Below are positions 7,814 to 14,505 of a stretch of 64,000 nucleotides of DNA, piece by piece. The stretch is from assembly GCA_900319005.1 (NCBI GenBank), contig ONMV01000008.1, positions 1-64,000 of the forward strand, given 5' to 3'. The number at the start of each line of letters is the position of its first letter. Within the stretch, counting starts at the first letter, position 1. The position numbers and the translations under genes were made by a program. The notes under the pieces were generated by a model. The model did not search any database. It worked only from the letters and a program-made list of their open reading frames with translations, and was not told where the DNA came from. This stretch comes from an uncultured Bacteroidales bacterium (GTDB lineage Bacteria; Bacteroidota; Bacteroidia; Bacteroidales; Paludibacteraceae).

Positions 7814-7966
7814 AGCTAAGAACTTGGGTTTTCGAAAACTGGACACTTTCGAACCTATAAGACCAAGAACAAGGCATTTGAGTGCTCATGCGTAAGCGTG
7901 AGCCTTGTTCAGTAGATATTTGGTCTTATAAGGTAGTCCAGAATCCTCGAAAACCCAGATTGAAGC
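7814..7966 (+). ncRNA. candidate structured RNA 1 in the island I leader
   Basis: A 150-nt multi-helix fold: P1 7825-7835/7947-7957 (11 bp perfect, TGGGTTTTCGA) plus AGCT/AGCT at 7814/7963; P2 7839-7844/7936-7941 (CTGGAC/GTCCAG); P3 7853-7866/7920-7934 (14 pairs, one bulge); P4 7867-7875/7902-7910 (9 bp perfect); apical stem closed by a GTAA (GNRA-type) loop at 7892-7895. It lies 10 nt after the conserved leader and 51 nt before the next ATG. I recognise no known RNA family. A second fold of similar architecture is at 40072-40182. Confidence 0.65.
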
Positions 7967-8017
7967 TAACAAGCCTCACGTTTTTGTATGCAAACAACTT
8001 AACAAATCATAAATATT

Positions 8018-8566
8018 ATGGAACAAGATTTTTTTAGAGAAACCGCCGAACTCTACTGCGCACGGTTTCACCACCTTGCCAAAATCGGCATTGTAAAAGA
8101 GATGTCCTTTGACATTAGCAGCAAGGATTTTGACGACAAGTACTGCAACCATGACATCCGGGACGCAGAGCCGTTCAAGCAGATGTTTGCGCATCTTGCT
8201 GAAGTAGATGAATTTCCTTGCTTGTACCGATGGGAAATCACCTCGTCGTACAATGCCGATGCCATCAAAGAGGCTGTTGCCAAACTCCCCAAGTACACGC
8301 CACGTATTCTCAAAAAGGCGATTGCCAAAGATAACACGTTGTATGTTGGTAAAGTGCAATCACACATAGTGGGTCGTGTCATTCAACACTTAGGCTACCA
8401 TCTTAACCAAGCCTCACATGGTCTGCAACTCAACGACTGGGCAAAGTCAATGAATCTGACATTCAAGTTGCATATTATTGTTTTGCCTCACGATGTAATT
8501 CCAGTAGAGGAAATCTTTGAGACAGAGCTCGCCCATAAATATGAACCGTTAATCGGAATACATTAA
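8018..8566 (+). CDS. protein with GIY-YIG-like C-terminal region
   Basis: A 182-residue cytoplasmic protein. The C-terminal half (from about residue 105) reads NTLYVGKVQSHIVGRVIQHLG, then WAKSMNLTFKLHIIVLP and ETELAHKYEPLIGIH. This resembles GIY-YIG nucleases, where (L)YVGK, R...HLG and a late Glu are key; the first motif is degenerate (LYVGK for GIYYIGK). The N-terminal half is not recognised. It is the first cargo gene after structured RNA 1, with A-rich sequence before its ATG and AT-rich codon use compared with core genes. Function unproven. Confidence 0.5.
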   Translation: MEQDFFRETAELYCARFHHLAKIGIVKEMSFDISSKDFDDKYCNHDIRDAEPFKQMFAHLAEVDEFPCLYRWEITSSYNADAIKEAVAKLPKYTPRILKKAIAKDNTLYVGKVQSHIVGRVIQHLGYHLNQASHGLQLNDWAKSMNLTFKLHIIVLPHDVIPVEEIFETELAHKYEPLIGIH

Positions 8567-8586
8567 CCCTATAATTTATTAGAACA

Positions 8587-10230
8587 ATGAAAAAGATTAT
8601 TTTTATTGCAAGCGTTGCTTTATGCTCTATGCTTGTTAAAGCTCAAACAGTTCAGACCAAGACTGAAAAGATCAATGACGAAACTACGAGGACTTATAGT
8701 TTCTATAAGAACGAAGCTGGCGAGGAAGTTCGCCATGGAAAGTACACTATCACATGGAAAGTTAATAAGAATGAGTACAAAGTTAATAATAGGCTGGATT
8801 GTACTTACAAGGACGGCTTATTACATGGTAAATTAACATATTCTTGCGACTGGAATGTGTATAAAGCATATTTGTCATTATTGGGAAAAGAAGATGTTGT
8901 ATGGAAACTTGTACAAAAGAATCTTGACAACTTTAGTGTTGATATGTACGAAGGTTATATGACCGGAGATATAAATGTCACATATCAAGGCTGGTGGACT
9001 AACGAAACCACCTTTAAAGCTAAAGCTATTAACGGTGTCCTTGCTGATGAATCGGAACTGATTATTACGGAACGCCCGAGACAGTTGGTAAAAGAAAAAC
9101 TCATATATATAAATGATGGTAAAGAGACTAAACGCTATAAGAATGTTTTGCCAGCCAATACTCCTAATGCAAATTTACAAGAGCCATCCGAGTTTATTGC
9201 CTTTGAATTTCCAAGTGATCAATATGGTGGAATGGAAAAATATGTCATCAATCTGCCACGTTATGTAGAAAAGCCATTTGACGAATTAACAGACATTCCT
9301 GATTATAACTTTCTCATTTCATATAAAGGAACAACTATAAGTGACATTGCGTACATAGAAGACAAAATCAAACAAAACTATTTTCTTTCTCAAGCATCTA
9401 AAGACACTCTTAATGCCCGTTATAACTTAGCGAAACAACAAGTTAAAGATCGTCAAGAGGCAGAACGAAATGCGGCCGTTCAAAGAAAAAACACGTACTA
9501 CGCTGCTTATAATGAAGCCATAAATACCGCAAAACAATTAAAGAATGTTAGATATCCGAATGCTTTGCCATATTTCTATCAATCAGATGGCAATATATAC
9601 CCAGTAGTAACTGATAAAAATGTGGAGAATATACTTTTTGCCGCATTTAGCAAACGTAGAGCAGATATACAAGAGGTATTAAATAGTCTTGATTTATCTA
9701 ATTATGACGAAAACAGCAAGATTAAAGTAAAAGGGCAATATGGTACGTTTAACAGTAAAAATACATACGAAGAATTGACAGACGACATTGTAAAAACGAT
9801 GACCGATTATGTAAATCGACTTAACAATGAGGACATACCCAATTCTATAGAAAAATTAGCCATGATTCGTGACATGGAGAATACCGTCATGGATAAAATA
9901 TTTTCTATCTCGAAAAGTTATACTAAATCTACATTCTCTGGTGGACGCGTTCAAGCAGGTGCAAGATTTCCAAGATTCAATGATGAAAACTGCACTACTA
10001 AATGCACCATGAAGAAGGATTTGTACAATGCTTATGTAGAGGTTGCAGCCTATTTATATCAGCGACTGGAGAATTGTTCTATAGATGAGCATTTGGAGAT
10101 TATTACCCAATTTATCAATGTAGCAGAAGTTATGGAGTTTAATAAGAATGCCAAGACAAAGGATTTAGAGAAAGCTCTTAAAGCCGCAACAACTCCTGAA
10201 GAAAAACTTAGTATTTTCCTGAATCAATAA
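8587..10230 (+). CDS. secreted protein of unknown function with MORN-like N-terminus
   Basis: A 547-residue protein with a Sec signal peptide (MKKIIFIASVALCSMLVKAQ). Residues 40-90 contain GEEVRHGKYTITWK and DGLLHGKLTYSCD, resembling MORN-type turns. The middle has a Lys/Glu/Arg-rich helical stretch (about residues 265-310), and the C-terminal 200 residues are helical with a C-T-T-K-C pair. No catalytic motif is seen. AT-rich codon use sets it apart from core genes. It lies 20 bp after the GIY-YIG-like gene, probably in the same transcript, and ends in a strong terminator. Confidence 0.6.
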   Translation: MKKIIFIASVALCSMLVKAQTVQTKTEKINDETTRTYSFYKNEAGEEVRHGKYTITWKVNKNEYKVNNRLDCTYKDGLLHGKLTYSCDWNVYKAYLSLLGKEDVVWKLVQKNLDNFSVDMYEGYMTGDINVTYQGWWTNETTFKAKAINGVLADESELIITERPRQLVKEKLIYINDGKETKRYKNVLPANTPNANLQEPSEFIAFEFPSDQYGGMEKYVINLPRYVEKPFDELTDIPDYNFLISYKGTTISDIAYIEDKIKQNYFLSQASKDTLNARYNLAKQQVKDRQEAERNAAVQRKNTYYAAYNEAINTAKQLKNVRYPNALPYFYQSDGNIYPVVTDKNVENILFAAFSKRRADIQEVLNSLDLSNYDENSKIKVKGQYGTFNSKNTYEELTDDIVKTMTDYVNRLNNEDIPNSIEKLAMIRDMENTVMDKIFSISKSYTKSTFSGGRVQAGARFPRFNDENCTTKCTMKKDLYNAYVEVAAYLYQRLENCSIDEHLEIITQFINVAEVMEFNKNAKTKDLEKALKAATTPEEKLSIFLNQ

Positions 10231-10235
10231 CATAT

Positions 10236-10261
10236 AAGAGCCGTGCGAAAGTGCGGCTCTT
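10236..10261 (+). terminator. terminator with GAAA loop after the island I cargo
   Basis: An 11-bp stem (10236-10246 with 10251-10261, two wobbles) capped by GAAA, followed by ATTCATTTT. It starts 6 bp after the stop of the secreted protein. Confidence 0.85.
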
Positions 10262-10317
10262 ATTCATTTTGACCTTTCGCCCTCTCAATCCCATGATCCC
10301 TCGATCTATCGGAACTC

Positions 10318-10506
10318 CAGCCTGCTCCACCACCGAGCAGGCTGGCTTTTTCTTTCTTCTTTTATCCCCGATACTATCGGGCTTTCCGCAGCGTTCATTG
10401 TGCGGCATATCATGCCGCCCAATTCTTTGTCTGTTGCGTCGGAATCCTATTCCGACAATCGGTTCTGCTTAGTTCTTCTTTGTATTACAGGTGTCTAGTT
10501 GACACC
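10318..10506. repeat. row of five palindromes closing island I
   Basis: Five perfect inverted repeats with unrelated arms: 10318-10344 (CAGCCTGCT/AGCAGGCTG, followed by a T/C-rich tail, terminator-like), 10367-10381 (CCCGATA/TATCGGG), 10402-10418 (GCGGCAT/ATGCCGC), 10438-10456 (GTCGGAAT/ATTCCGAC) and 10490-10506 (GGTGTC/GACACC). Centres lie 36-51 bp apart. The first and last have counterparts at the end of island II (42824-42852 and 42875-42891), the last with compensating base changes. No gene is present between 10231 and 10678. Confidence 0.75.
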
Positions 10507-10614
10507 GCTACAAACCACATGCAGGGTTTTATATGTTTTTGTTTTATTTTATCTCTCGCTTCGCGAAAAAAAAGCCATTTTTGGGACCATTTGGGGACAT
10601 TTTGGACCAAACCC

Positions 10615-10645
10615 TTGCATATCTCAAAAAAAAGTTGTAATTTTG
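10615..10645 (+). promoter_or_regulatory. promoter of the truncated ZIP gene
   Basis: TTG 10615-10617, 20 bp, TAATTTTG 10638-10645, followed by GCAC and then GCAAAA, a palindrome with the -7 TTTTGC. It survives upstream of a gene remnant and now probably transcribes the flavodoxin genes. Confidence 0.8.
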
Positions 10646-10678
10646 CACGCAAAATTGCATGACATAGAAACTTTTGAA

Positions 10679-10813
10679 ATGACAACTACTCTTTTAATAG
10701 GTCTTCTCATCCCTCTATTGGGCACAATGCTCGGCGCATCGTTCGTGTTTTTTATGAAACGTGACATGCCCGAGCGCCTGCAGAAGGCGCTACTCGGCTT
10801 TGCGTCATTGTAA
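10679..10813 (+). pseudogene. N-terminal remnant of a ZIP-family metal transporter
   Basis: Forty-four residues, MTTTLLIGLLIPLLGTMLGA... then FFMKRDMPERLQKALLGFAS, match the first transmembrane segment and start of the loop of ZupT/ZIP zinc transporters (normally about 260 residues). The frame then stops. The original promoter and start are intact, so a deletion removed the rest. It lies 25 bp before the exported flavodoxin gene. Confidence 0.75.
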
Positions 10814-10838
10814 ACCCTTTCAAACAACTTCAAACAAT

Positions 10839-11327
10839 ATGAAACAAATCCTTTTGGCGTTTTTATGCGCCGCATGTATGACCTCTATGGAAGCAAAGAC
10901 ATTAGTGGCGTTTTTTTCAGCCACGGGTACGACCAAAGCCGCAGCAACGCGTCTCGCCAAGCAGCACGATGCCCGTTTATGGGAGATTGAACCGGCTGAA
11001 CCTTACACGGCAGCTGATCTTGATTGGCGAAACGACAAGTCCCGTTCGTCGCTGGAGATGAACAATCCAGAGGAGCGTCCGACCATCAAACAATGCACGG
11101 ACGTTACGCCATACGATACAATCTATGTCGGTTTCCCGATTTGGTGGGGCATCTGTCCGCGTATCATCAATTCATGGCTGGATAATAACCTGCCACAACT
11201 GGAGGGCAAAACATTGATTCCTTTTGCCACCAGCGGTAGTAGCAGTATCAGCGAATCCGAGACGTACCTCAAAAAGACCTATCCGACGCTCAAGTGGGGG
11301 AAAGGACTACTGATGAACAAACGATAA
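10839..11327 (+). CDS. exported flavodoxin-like protein
   Basis: A 162-residue protein starting with a signal peptide (MKQILLAFLCAACMTSMEA), then a flavodoxin fold: KTLVAFFSATGTTKAAATRL binds the FMN phosphate, and YDTIYVGFPIWWGICPRII is the second FMN loop. The start at 10839 gives the signal peptide; an upstream frame exists but would run through the ZIP remnant. It is probably a periplasmic flavin electron carrier. It is transcribed with the next gene (6-bp gap). Confidence 0.8.
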   Translation: MKQILLAFLCAACMTSMEAKTLVAFFSATGTTKAAATRLAKQHDARLWEIEPAEPYTAADLDWRNDKSRSSLEMNNPEERPTIKQCTDVTPYDTIYVGFPIWWGICPRIINSWLDNNLPQLEGKTLIPFATSGSSSISESETYLKKTYPTLKWGKGLLMNKR

Positions 11328-11333
11328 ATTCCT

Positions 11334-11957
11334 ATGAAAGTACTTTTGATCAACGGTTCGCCGCGTAAGAATGGCAACACGTTCACCGCGCTGAGCGAGA
11401 TTGCCAAGACCCTTCAGGCGGAGGGTATCGAATCAGAAATCGTTTGGATAGGCAACAAGCCTGTTCGCGGCTGTATCGCTTGCGGGACATGCAAGATGAA
11501 AAATGACGGTCGCTGTGTCTTCGACGATGATGTATGCAACTCTATCTCTGCCCGATTCGCAGAGTCAGACGGTTTTGTTTTTGCTTCGCCGGTTTATTAC
11601 GGTCAGCCGAACGGTGCGCTTCTGGCTATCATGCAACGTGCTTTCTTCTCGAACGGTGCGAACCTGCAGAACAAACCCGGAGCAGCGGTAACAATCTGTC
11701 GTCGAGGCGGTGCAACAGCCGCATTTGAGGCACTTCAGATGCCGATGCAGATGATGAACATGCCGCTCGCCACTTCGCAGTACTGGAACATCGCGTACGG
11801 TCGCGAGGAAGGGCAAGCCGCGCAAGATACGGAAGGTATGCAGACCATGCGTACGCTCGCTCATAACTTGGCATGGATGATCCGCGGATTACGCGGAGAG
11901 AATGCCCCTGCTCTACCCGACCGCGAACCGTGGCAACCGATGCATTTCATCCGATAA
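11334..11957 (+). CDS. NAD(P)H-dependent FMN reductase / iron-sulfur flavoprotein-like
   Basis: A 207-residue flavodoxin-fold oxidoreductase: LLINGSPRKNGNTFTALSEI is the FMN phosphate loop and FASPVYYGQPNGALLAIMQR the second flavin loop. CIACGTCK near residue 47 is the cysteine cluster common in this family. No signal peptide, so cytoplasmic. It lies directly after the exported flavodoxin; an AraC-type regulator ends convergently 7 bp away. Confidence 0.85.
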   Translation: MKVLLINGSPRKNGNTFTALSEIAKTLQAEGIESEIVWIGNKPVRGCIACGTCKMKNDGRCVFDDDVCNSISARFAESDGFVFASPVYYGQPNGALLAIMQRAFFSNGANLQNKPGAAVTICRRGGATAAFEALQMPMQMMNMPLATSQYWNIAYGREEGQAAQDTEGMQTMRTLAHNLAWMIRGLRGENAPALPDREPWQPMHFIR

Positions 11958-11964
11958 AACATCA

Positions 11965-12870
11965 TTAAGACGCATGACCGCGCATGTACTCGCTCGGAGT
12001 GATACCGGTTTTGTTCTTGAACATGCGTGTGAAGTGATGCGGGTAATCGAAGCCCAACATATACGCCGTTTCGCTGATACTACGGCCGCTCATGAGGATG
12101 TTTTTTGCGATTCGGATGATGTACGACTGGATATATTCCTTGGCGGAAGAACCTGTCGCTTGTTTGACTAAATCCCCGAAATACCCTGCTGAATACGCCA
12201 TCTCCGAGGCGCAATACGCTACCGTCGGCAAGCCTTTTTCGGCTTGCCGGCCTTCGTAGTAATACTTGTCCAGCAAGGCATGAAAACGTTTCAACACATC
12301 CGGCTCGTCAGCCGTAACCCGTGCATTCTGACGCCAATAAGCACGCTGGCAATAATCCAAGATCAGCCGCAAATAGCCGACTACTATATTCCGTAGTGCC
12401 GAACTGTCCTTATGGGCTTTCAGTTCCTCTCTCAAACTGTTCACCAGCATCTCTATCGCGTCCCATTCTTTCGGCTCCAAAGGCAGCGAATCCGTGAAGA
12501 AATACGAGAAGAAATTATACTCCGAAATATGCGCCTCGAGATCCGTTTTGCTCATCAACTCCGGCGACCACAACATCGCCCAACCGTTCAGAAACAGCGG
12601 ATTGCCGTCATCCTCTCTGCCGCCTATTTGCCCGGGCGCGACGGCAATCACCGACCACTCGCTTACCTGCACAGGCCGCACGCCGTACGACAAGTTCTGG
12701 GGAAACTCCCGTTGGATAAACAACCCATACACATTGTAGCTATTCAAACTCGTCCTGACCCCCTTCTCCAGTTCATCGAAATGAACGACACTAATCAGCG
12801 GATGAATCACTTCCGCCTCCAGATGCCGCGCATACACATTCGGCTCACGTATGTTCAGGATCTTTTTCAT
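11965..12870 (-). CDS. AraC-family transcriptional regulator
   Basis: 301 residues with an N-terminal sensing region of unknown ligand and a C-terminal AraC HTH domain: ATGSSAKEYIQSYIIRIAKN, SISETAYMLGFDYPHHFTRM and FKNKTGITPSEYMR. The start at 12870 (MKKILNIREPNVYA) fits the promoter at 12890-12920; a longer upstream frame would begin inside the promoter. It may control the neighbouring flavin oxidoreductases; this is inferred from position. Confidence 0.88.
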   Translation of the reverse strand: MKKILNIREPNVYARHLEAEVIHPLISVVHFDELEKGVRTSLNSYNVYGLFIQREFPQNLSYGVRPVQVSEWSVIAVAPGQIGGREDDGNPLFLNGWAMLWSPELMSKTDLEAHISEYNFFSYFFTDSLPLEPKEWDAIEMLVNSLREELKAHKDSSALRNIVVGYLRLILDYCQRAYWRQNARVTADEPDVLKRFHALLDKYYYEGRQAEKGLPTVAYCASEMAYSAGYFGDLVKQATGSSAKEYIQSYIIRIAKNILMSGRSISETAYMLGFDYPHHFTRMFKNKTGITPSEYMRGHAS

Positions 12871-12889
12871 AACGGCTGTAATTTGGCTG

Positions 12890-12920
12890 CAAAGGTACAA
12901 CAAATATTGCACATACACAA
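12890..12920 (-). promoter_or_regulatory. promoter of the AraC regulator gene
   Basis: Minus strand: TTG (12920-12918), 20 bp, TACCTTTG (12897-12890), 20 bp before the start codon. Confidence 0.85.
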
Positions 12921-13222
12921 GCATTCGGGCATTTTTTTGCCAAAAAGAATAAGATTCTTTCTGTTTCGCGCGGGTAAATAGCGGCTATGCTTGCATAAGA
13001 CGATATTTATCGGCACAAAACAGGAAAGCCGTGAGGCTTGGCAAAAAAATGTCCGCCGTTGTGTATGTCCGGCAGGACGCGAACGTACTTTCGAAGGGGT
13101 CACCATTTATGGGGGAGGAGGTCGAAGGTACAAAATTTCTGCGAGATATGCAAAAATGGCAGCCAAAAAATGATATTTTTCTGCATTTTCAGCAAAAATG
13201 GTAGTTATTTAGGCAATTTGTG
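12921..13222. other. gene-poor stretch with a degenerate leftward promoter
   Basis: No convincing gene. At 13123-13153 the minus strand reads TTG-N20-TACCTTCG, one base off the -7 consensus. It would transcribe leftward through a short frame (13106 to 12867) that has no recognisable features. This could be a decayed promoter or a small RNA source. Confidence 0.35.
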
Positions 13223-13254
13223 TTTGTACATGTCTTGGAAATGTACTAATTTTG
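13223..13254 (+). promoter_or_regulatory. promoter of the cyclophilin-like gene
   Basis: TTTG 13223-13226, 20 bp, TAATTTTG 13247-13254, 24 bp before the ATG at 13279. Confidence 0.85.
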
Positions 13255-13278
13255 CACTCGATTTCAATAAGAGAGATT

Positions 13279-13806
13279 ATGAGACGTTTTGTAACACTTA
13301 TTTTTGCGATAAGCACAATGACCCTTATGGCACAAACGCATATTAACATTATTGTCGGTTCAACGAGTTTCACCGCCACGCTTGCGGATTCCGAAACCGG
13401 CGAAGCCTTTGCTGCACTCTTGCCCCTGACCGTAACGATGAACGAACTGAATGGCAATGAGAAATACCATTACTTGAGTTCGTCTCTTCCGACCGATAGT
13501 TACCAACCCGGCACAATCTATGCCGGCGATCTAATGCTCTACGGCAACAACTGTGTCGTCCTCTTCTACAAAACTTTCAATAGTGGGTATTCCTATACAC
13601 GTATCGGGGCTTTGGATGATCCTTCTGGTCTCTCGGACGCACTTGGAACCGGCAATGTGAGTGTGCGTTTTGAGAAAGGAGAGATGACAGACCTTGGAGA
13701 GGTACAAAGGGACAAAGTACCGAGTACCAAGGTTCTTCGTGACGGACAGTTGTTCATTCTCCGTGGCAATGATAAGTACACTCTTACAGGTAATAAAATA
13801 AAATAA
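13279..13806 (+). CDS. exported cyclophilin-like domain protein
   Basis: 175 residues: signal peptide (MRRFVTLIFAISTMTLMAQ), then a cyclophilin-like beta-barrel (about residues 20-140: INIIVGSTSFTATLADSETG, AALLPLTVTMNELNGNEKY, YGNNCVVLFYKTF, YTRIGALDD). After a repeat-derived linker (EVQRDKVPSTKV) the protein ends LRDGQLFILRGNDKYTLTG, a short tail resembling that of the protein at 47451. The tail may be a cell-surface or type IX sorting signal; this is inference. The linker DNA (13701-13732) belongs to a dispersed repeat family. Confidence 0.75.
   Translation: MRRFVTLIFAISTMTLMAQTHINIIVGSTSFTATLADSETGEAFAALLPLTVTMNELNGNEKYHYLSSSLPTDSYQPGTIYAGDLMLYGNNCVVLFYKTFNSGYSYTRIGALDDPSGLSDALGTGNVSVRFEKGEMTDLGEVQRDKVPSTKVLRDGQLFILRGNDKYTLTGNKIK
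13701..13732 (+). repeat. dispersed GTACAAAG repeat inside a coding sequence
   Basis: GGTACAAAGGGACAAAGTAC followed by CGAGTACCAAGG sits at the domain junction of the cyclophilin-like gene. Related copies lie at 49429-49458 (signal peptide of a secreted protein) and 56229-56260 (HD hydrolase), all in frame in coding DNA. Confidence 0.7.
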
Positions 13807-13809
13807 TAT

Positions 13810-13857
13810 GCACCGTGGGACAAGTTGGTGGAGTTCTTTGAGAAAAATCTAAAATAA
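13810..13857 (+). pseudogene. C-terminal scrap of a lost gene
   Basis: An open frame of 15 codons ending TAA reads APWDKLVEFFEKNLK, which looks like the tail of an alpha/beta hydrolase. It has no start and directly precedes the flavoprotein gene at 13867. Probably what remains of a deleted gene; identification is weak. Confidence 0.35.
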
Positions 13858-13866
13858 ATTGAAGAT

Positions 13867-14400
13867 ATGAAAGTTGTTGTTTTATCCACCTCGCTGCGGG
13901 CGGGGTCGAACAGCCACGCGATGGCGGAGCAGTTCGCCGAGGGCGCAAAAGCCGCAGGGCATGAAGTAGAACTGATCTCGCTTCGCGGCAAGGAGATTAA
14001 GTTCTGTATCGGTTGTCTTAAATGTCAGGAGACAGGCGCGTGTGTCTTCAAAGACGATGTGCCGGCGATTATGGAGAGCGTGTTGAATGCGGATGTCGTT
14101 TGCTGGGCGACGCCGATTTATTACTATGAGATGTCGGGTCAGATGAAGACCCTCATCGACCGAATGAACGCTATGTATCCGAAGGATTATAAGTTCCGCG
14201 ACATCTATCTGCTGACCACCGCTGCCGAGGACGAGGAGTTTACGCCCAAACGTGCAGAAAGCGGTTTGCAAGGTTGGATTGATTGTTACGATAAATGCGC
14301 TCTCAAAGGGCATTTGTTCTGCGGCGGCGTGAATGATCCGAAAGAGATTTCCGGTAATGCCAAGCTGCAAGAGGCATACGAATTAGGCAAGAATATATAA
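13867..14400 (+). CDS. NADPH-dependent FMN reductase-like flavoprotein
   Basis: 177 residues, flavodoxin-like: VVLSTSLRAGSNSHAMAEQF carries the FMN phosphate loop, CIGCLKCQETGACVFKDD is a Cys motif shared with the protein at 11334, and CWATPIYYYEMSGQMKTLID is the second flavin loop. Probably a cytoplasmic quinone or nitro reductase; the substrate is unknown. Followed by a strong bidirectional terminator. Confidence 0.85.
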   Translation: MKVVVLSTSLRAGSNSHAMAEQFAEGAKAAGHEVELISLRGKEIKFCIGCLKCQETGACVFKDDVPAIMESVLNADVVCWATPIYYYEMSGQMKTLIDRMNAMYPKDYKFRDIYLLTTAAEDEEFTPKRAESGLQGWIDCYDKCALKGHLFCGGVNDPKEISGNAKLQEAYELGKNI

Positions 14401-14418
14401 AAAATACTCCAACTAAAG

Positions 14419-14467
14419 CAAAAATCCCACTAACTCTTGCGTATGTGGGATTTTTGTTGTAATTTTG
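14419..14467 (+). promoter_or_regulatory. terminator hairpin with a promoter nested inside it
   Basis: A perfect 12-bp inverted repeat (14419-14430 CAAAAATCCCAC with 14445-14456 GTGGGATTTTTG, 14-nt loop) ends the flavoprotein gene. The -33 TTG (14437-14439) of the next promoter is in the loop, its 20-bp spacer covers the right arm, and the -7 TAATTTTG is at 14460-14467. One site thus terminates upstream transcription and starts the decarboxylase transcript. Confidence 0.85.
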
Positions 14468-14505
14468 CAGCATCTTTTGAAAAACACAATGAATAAACGA
14501 CCGAT

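Noticed and set aside
7814..7966. Retron or group II intron RNA
   Set aside because: No reverse transcriptase anywhere in the window and no domain V-like hairpin.
10318..10506. Integron attC sites
   Set aside because: The palindromes lack the RYYYAAC/GTTRRRY core sites and extrahelical bases, and no integron integrase is present.
10499..10678. N-terminal extension of the ZIP remnant
   Set aside because: The longer frame runs through the promoter and A-tract; the family start is at 10679.
12867..13106. 79-codon minus-strand frame
   Set aside because: Cys/Arg-rich translation without family features, overlapping the AraC promoter.
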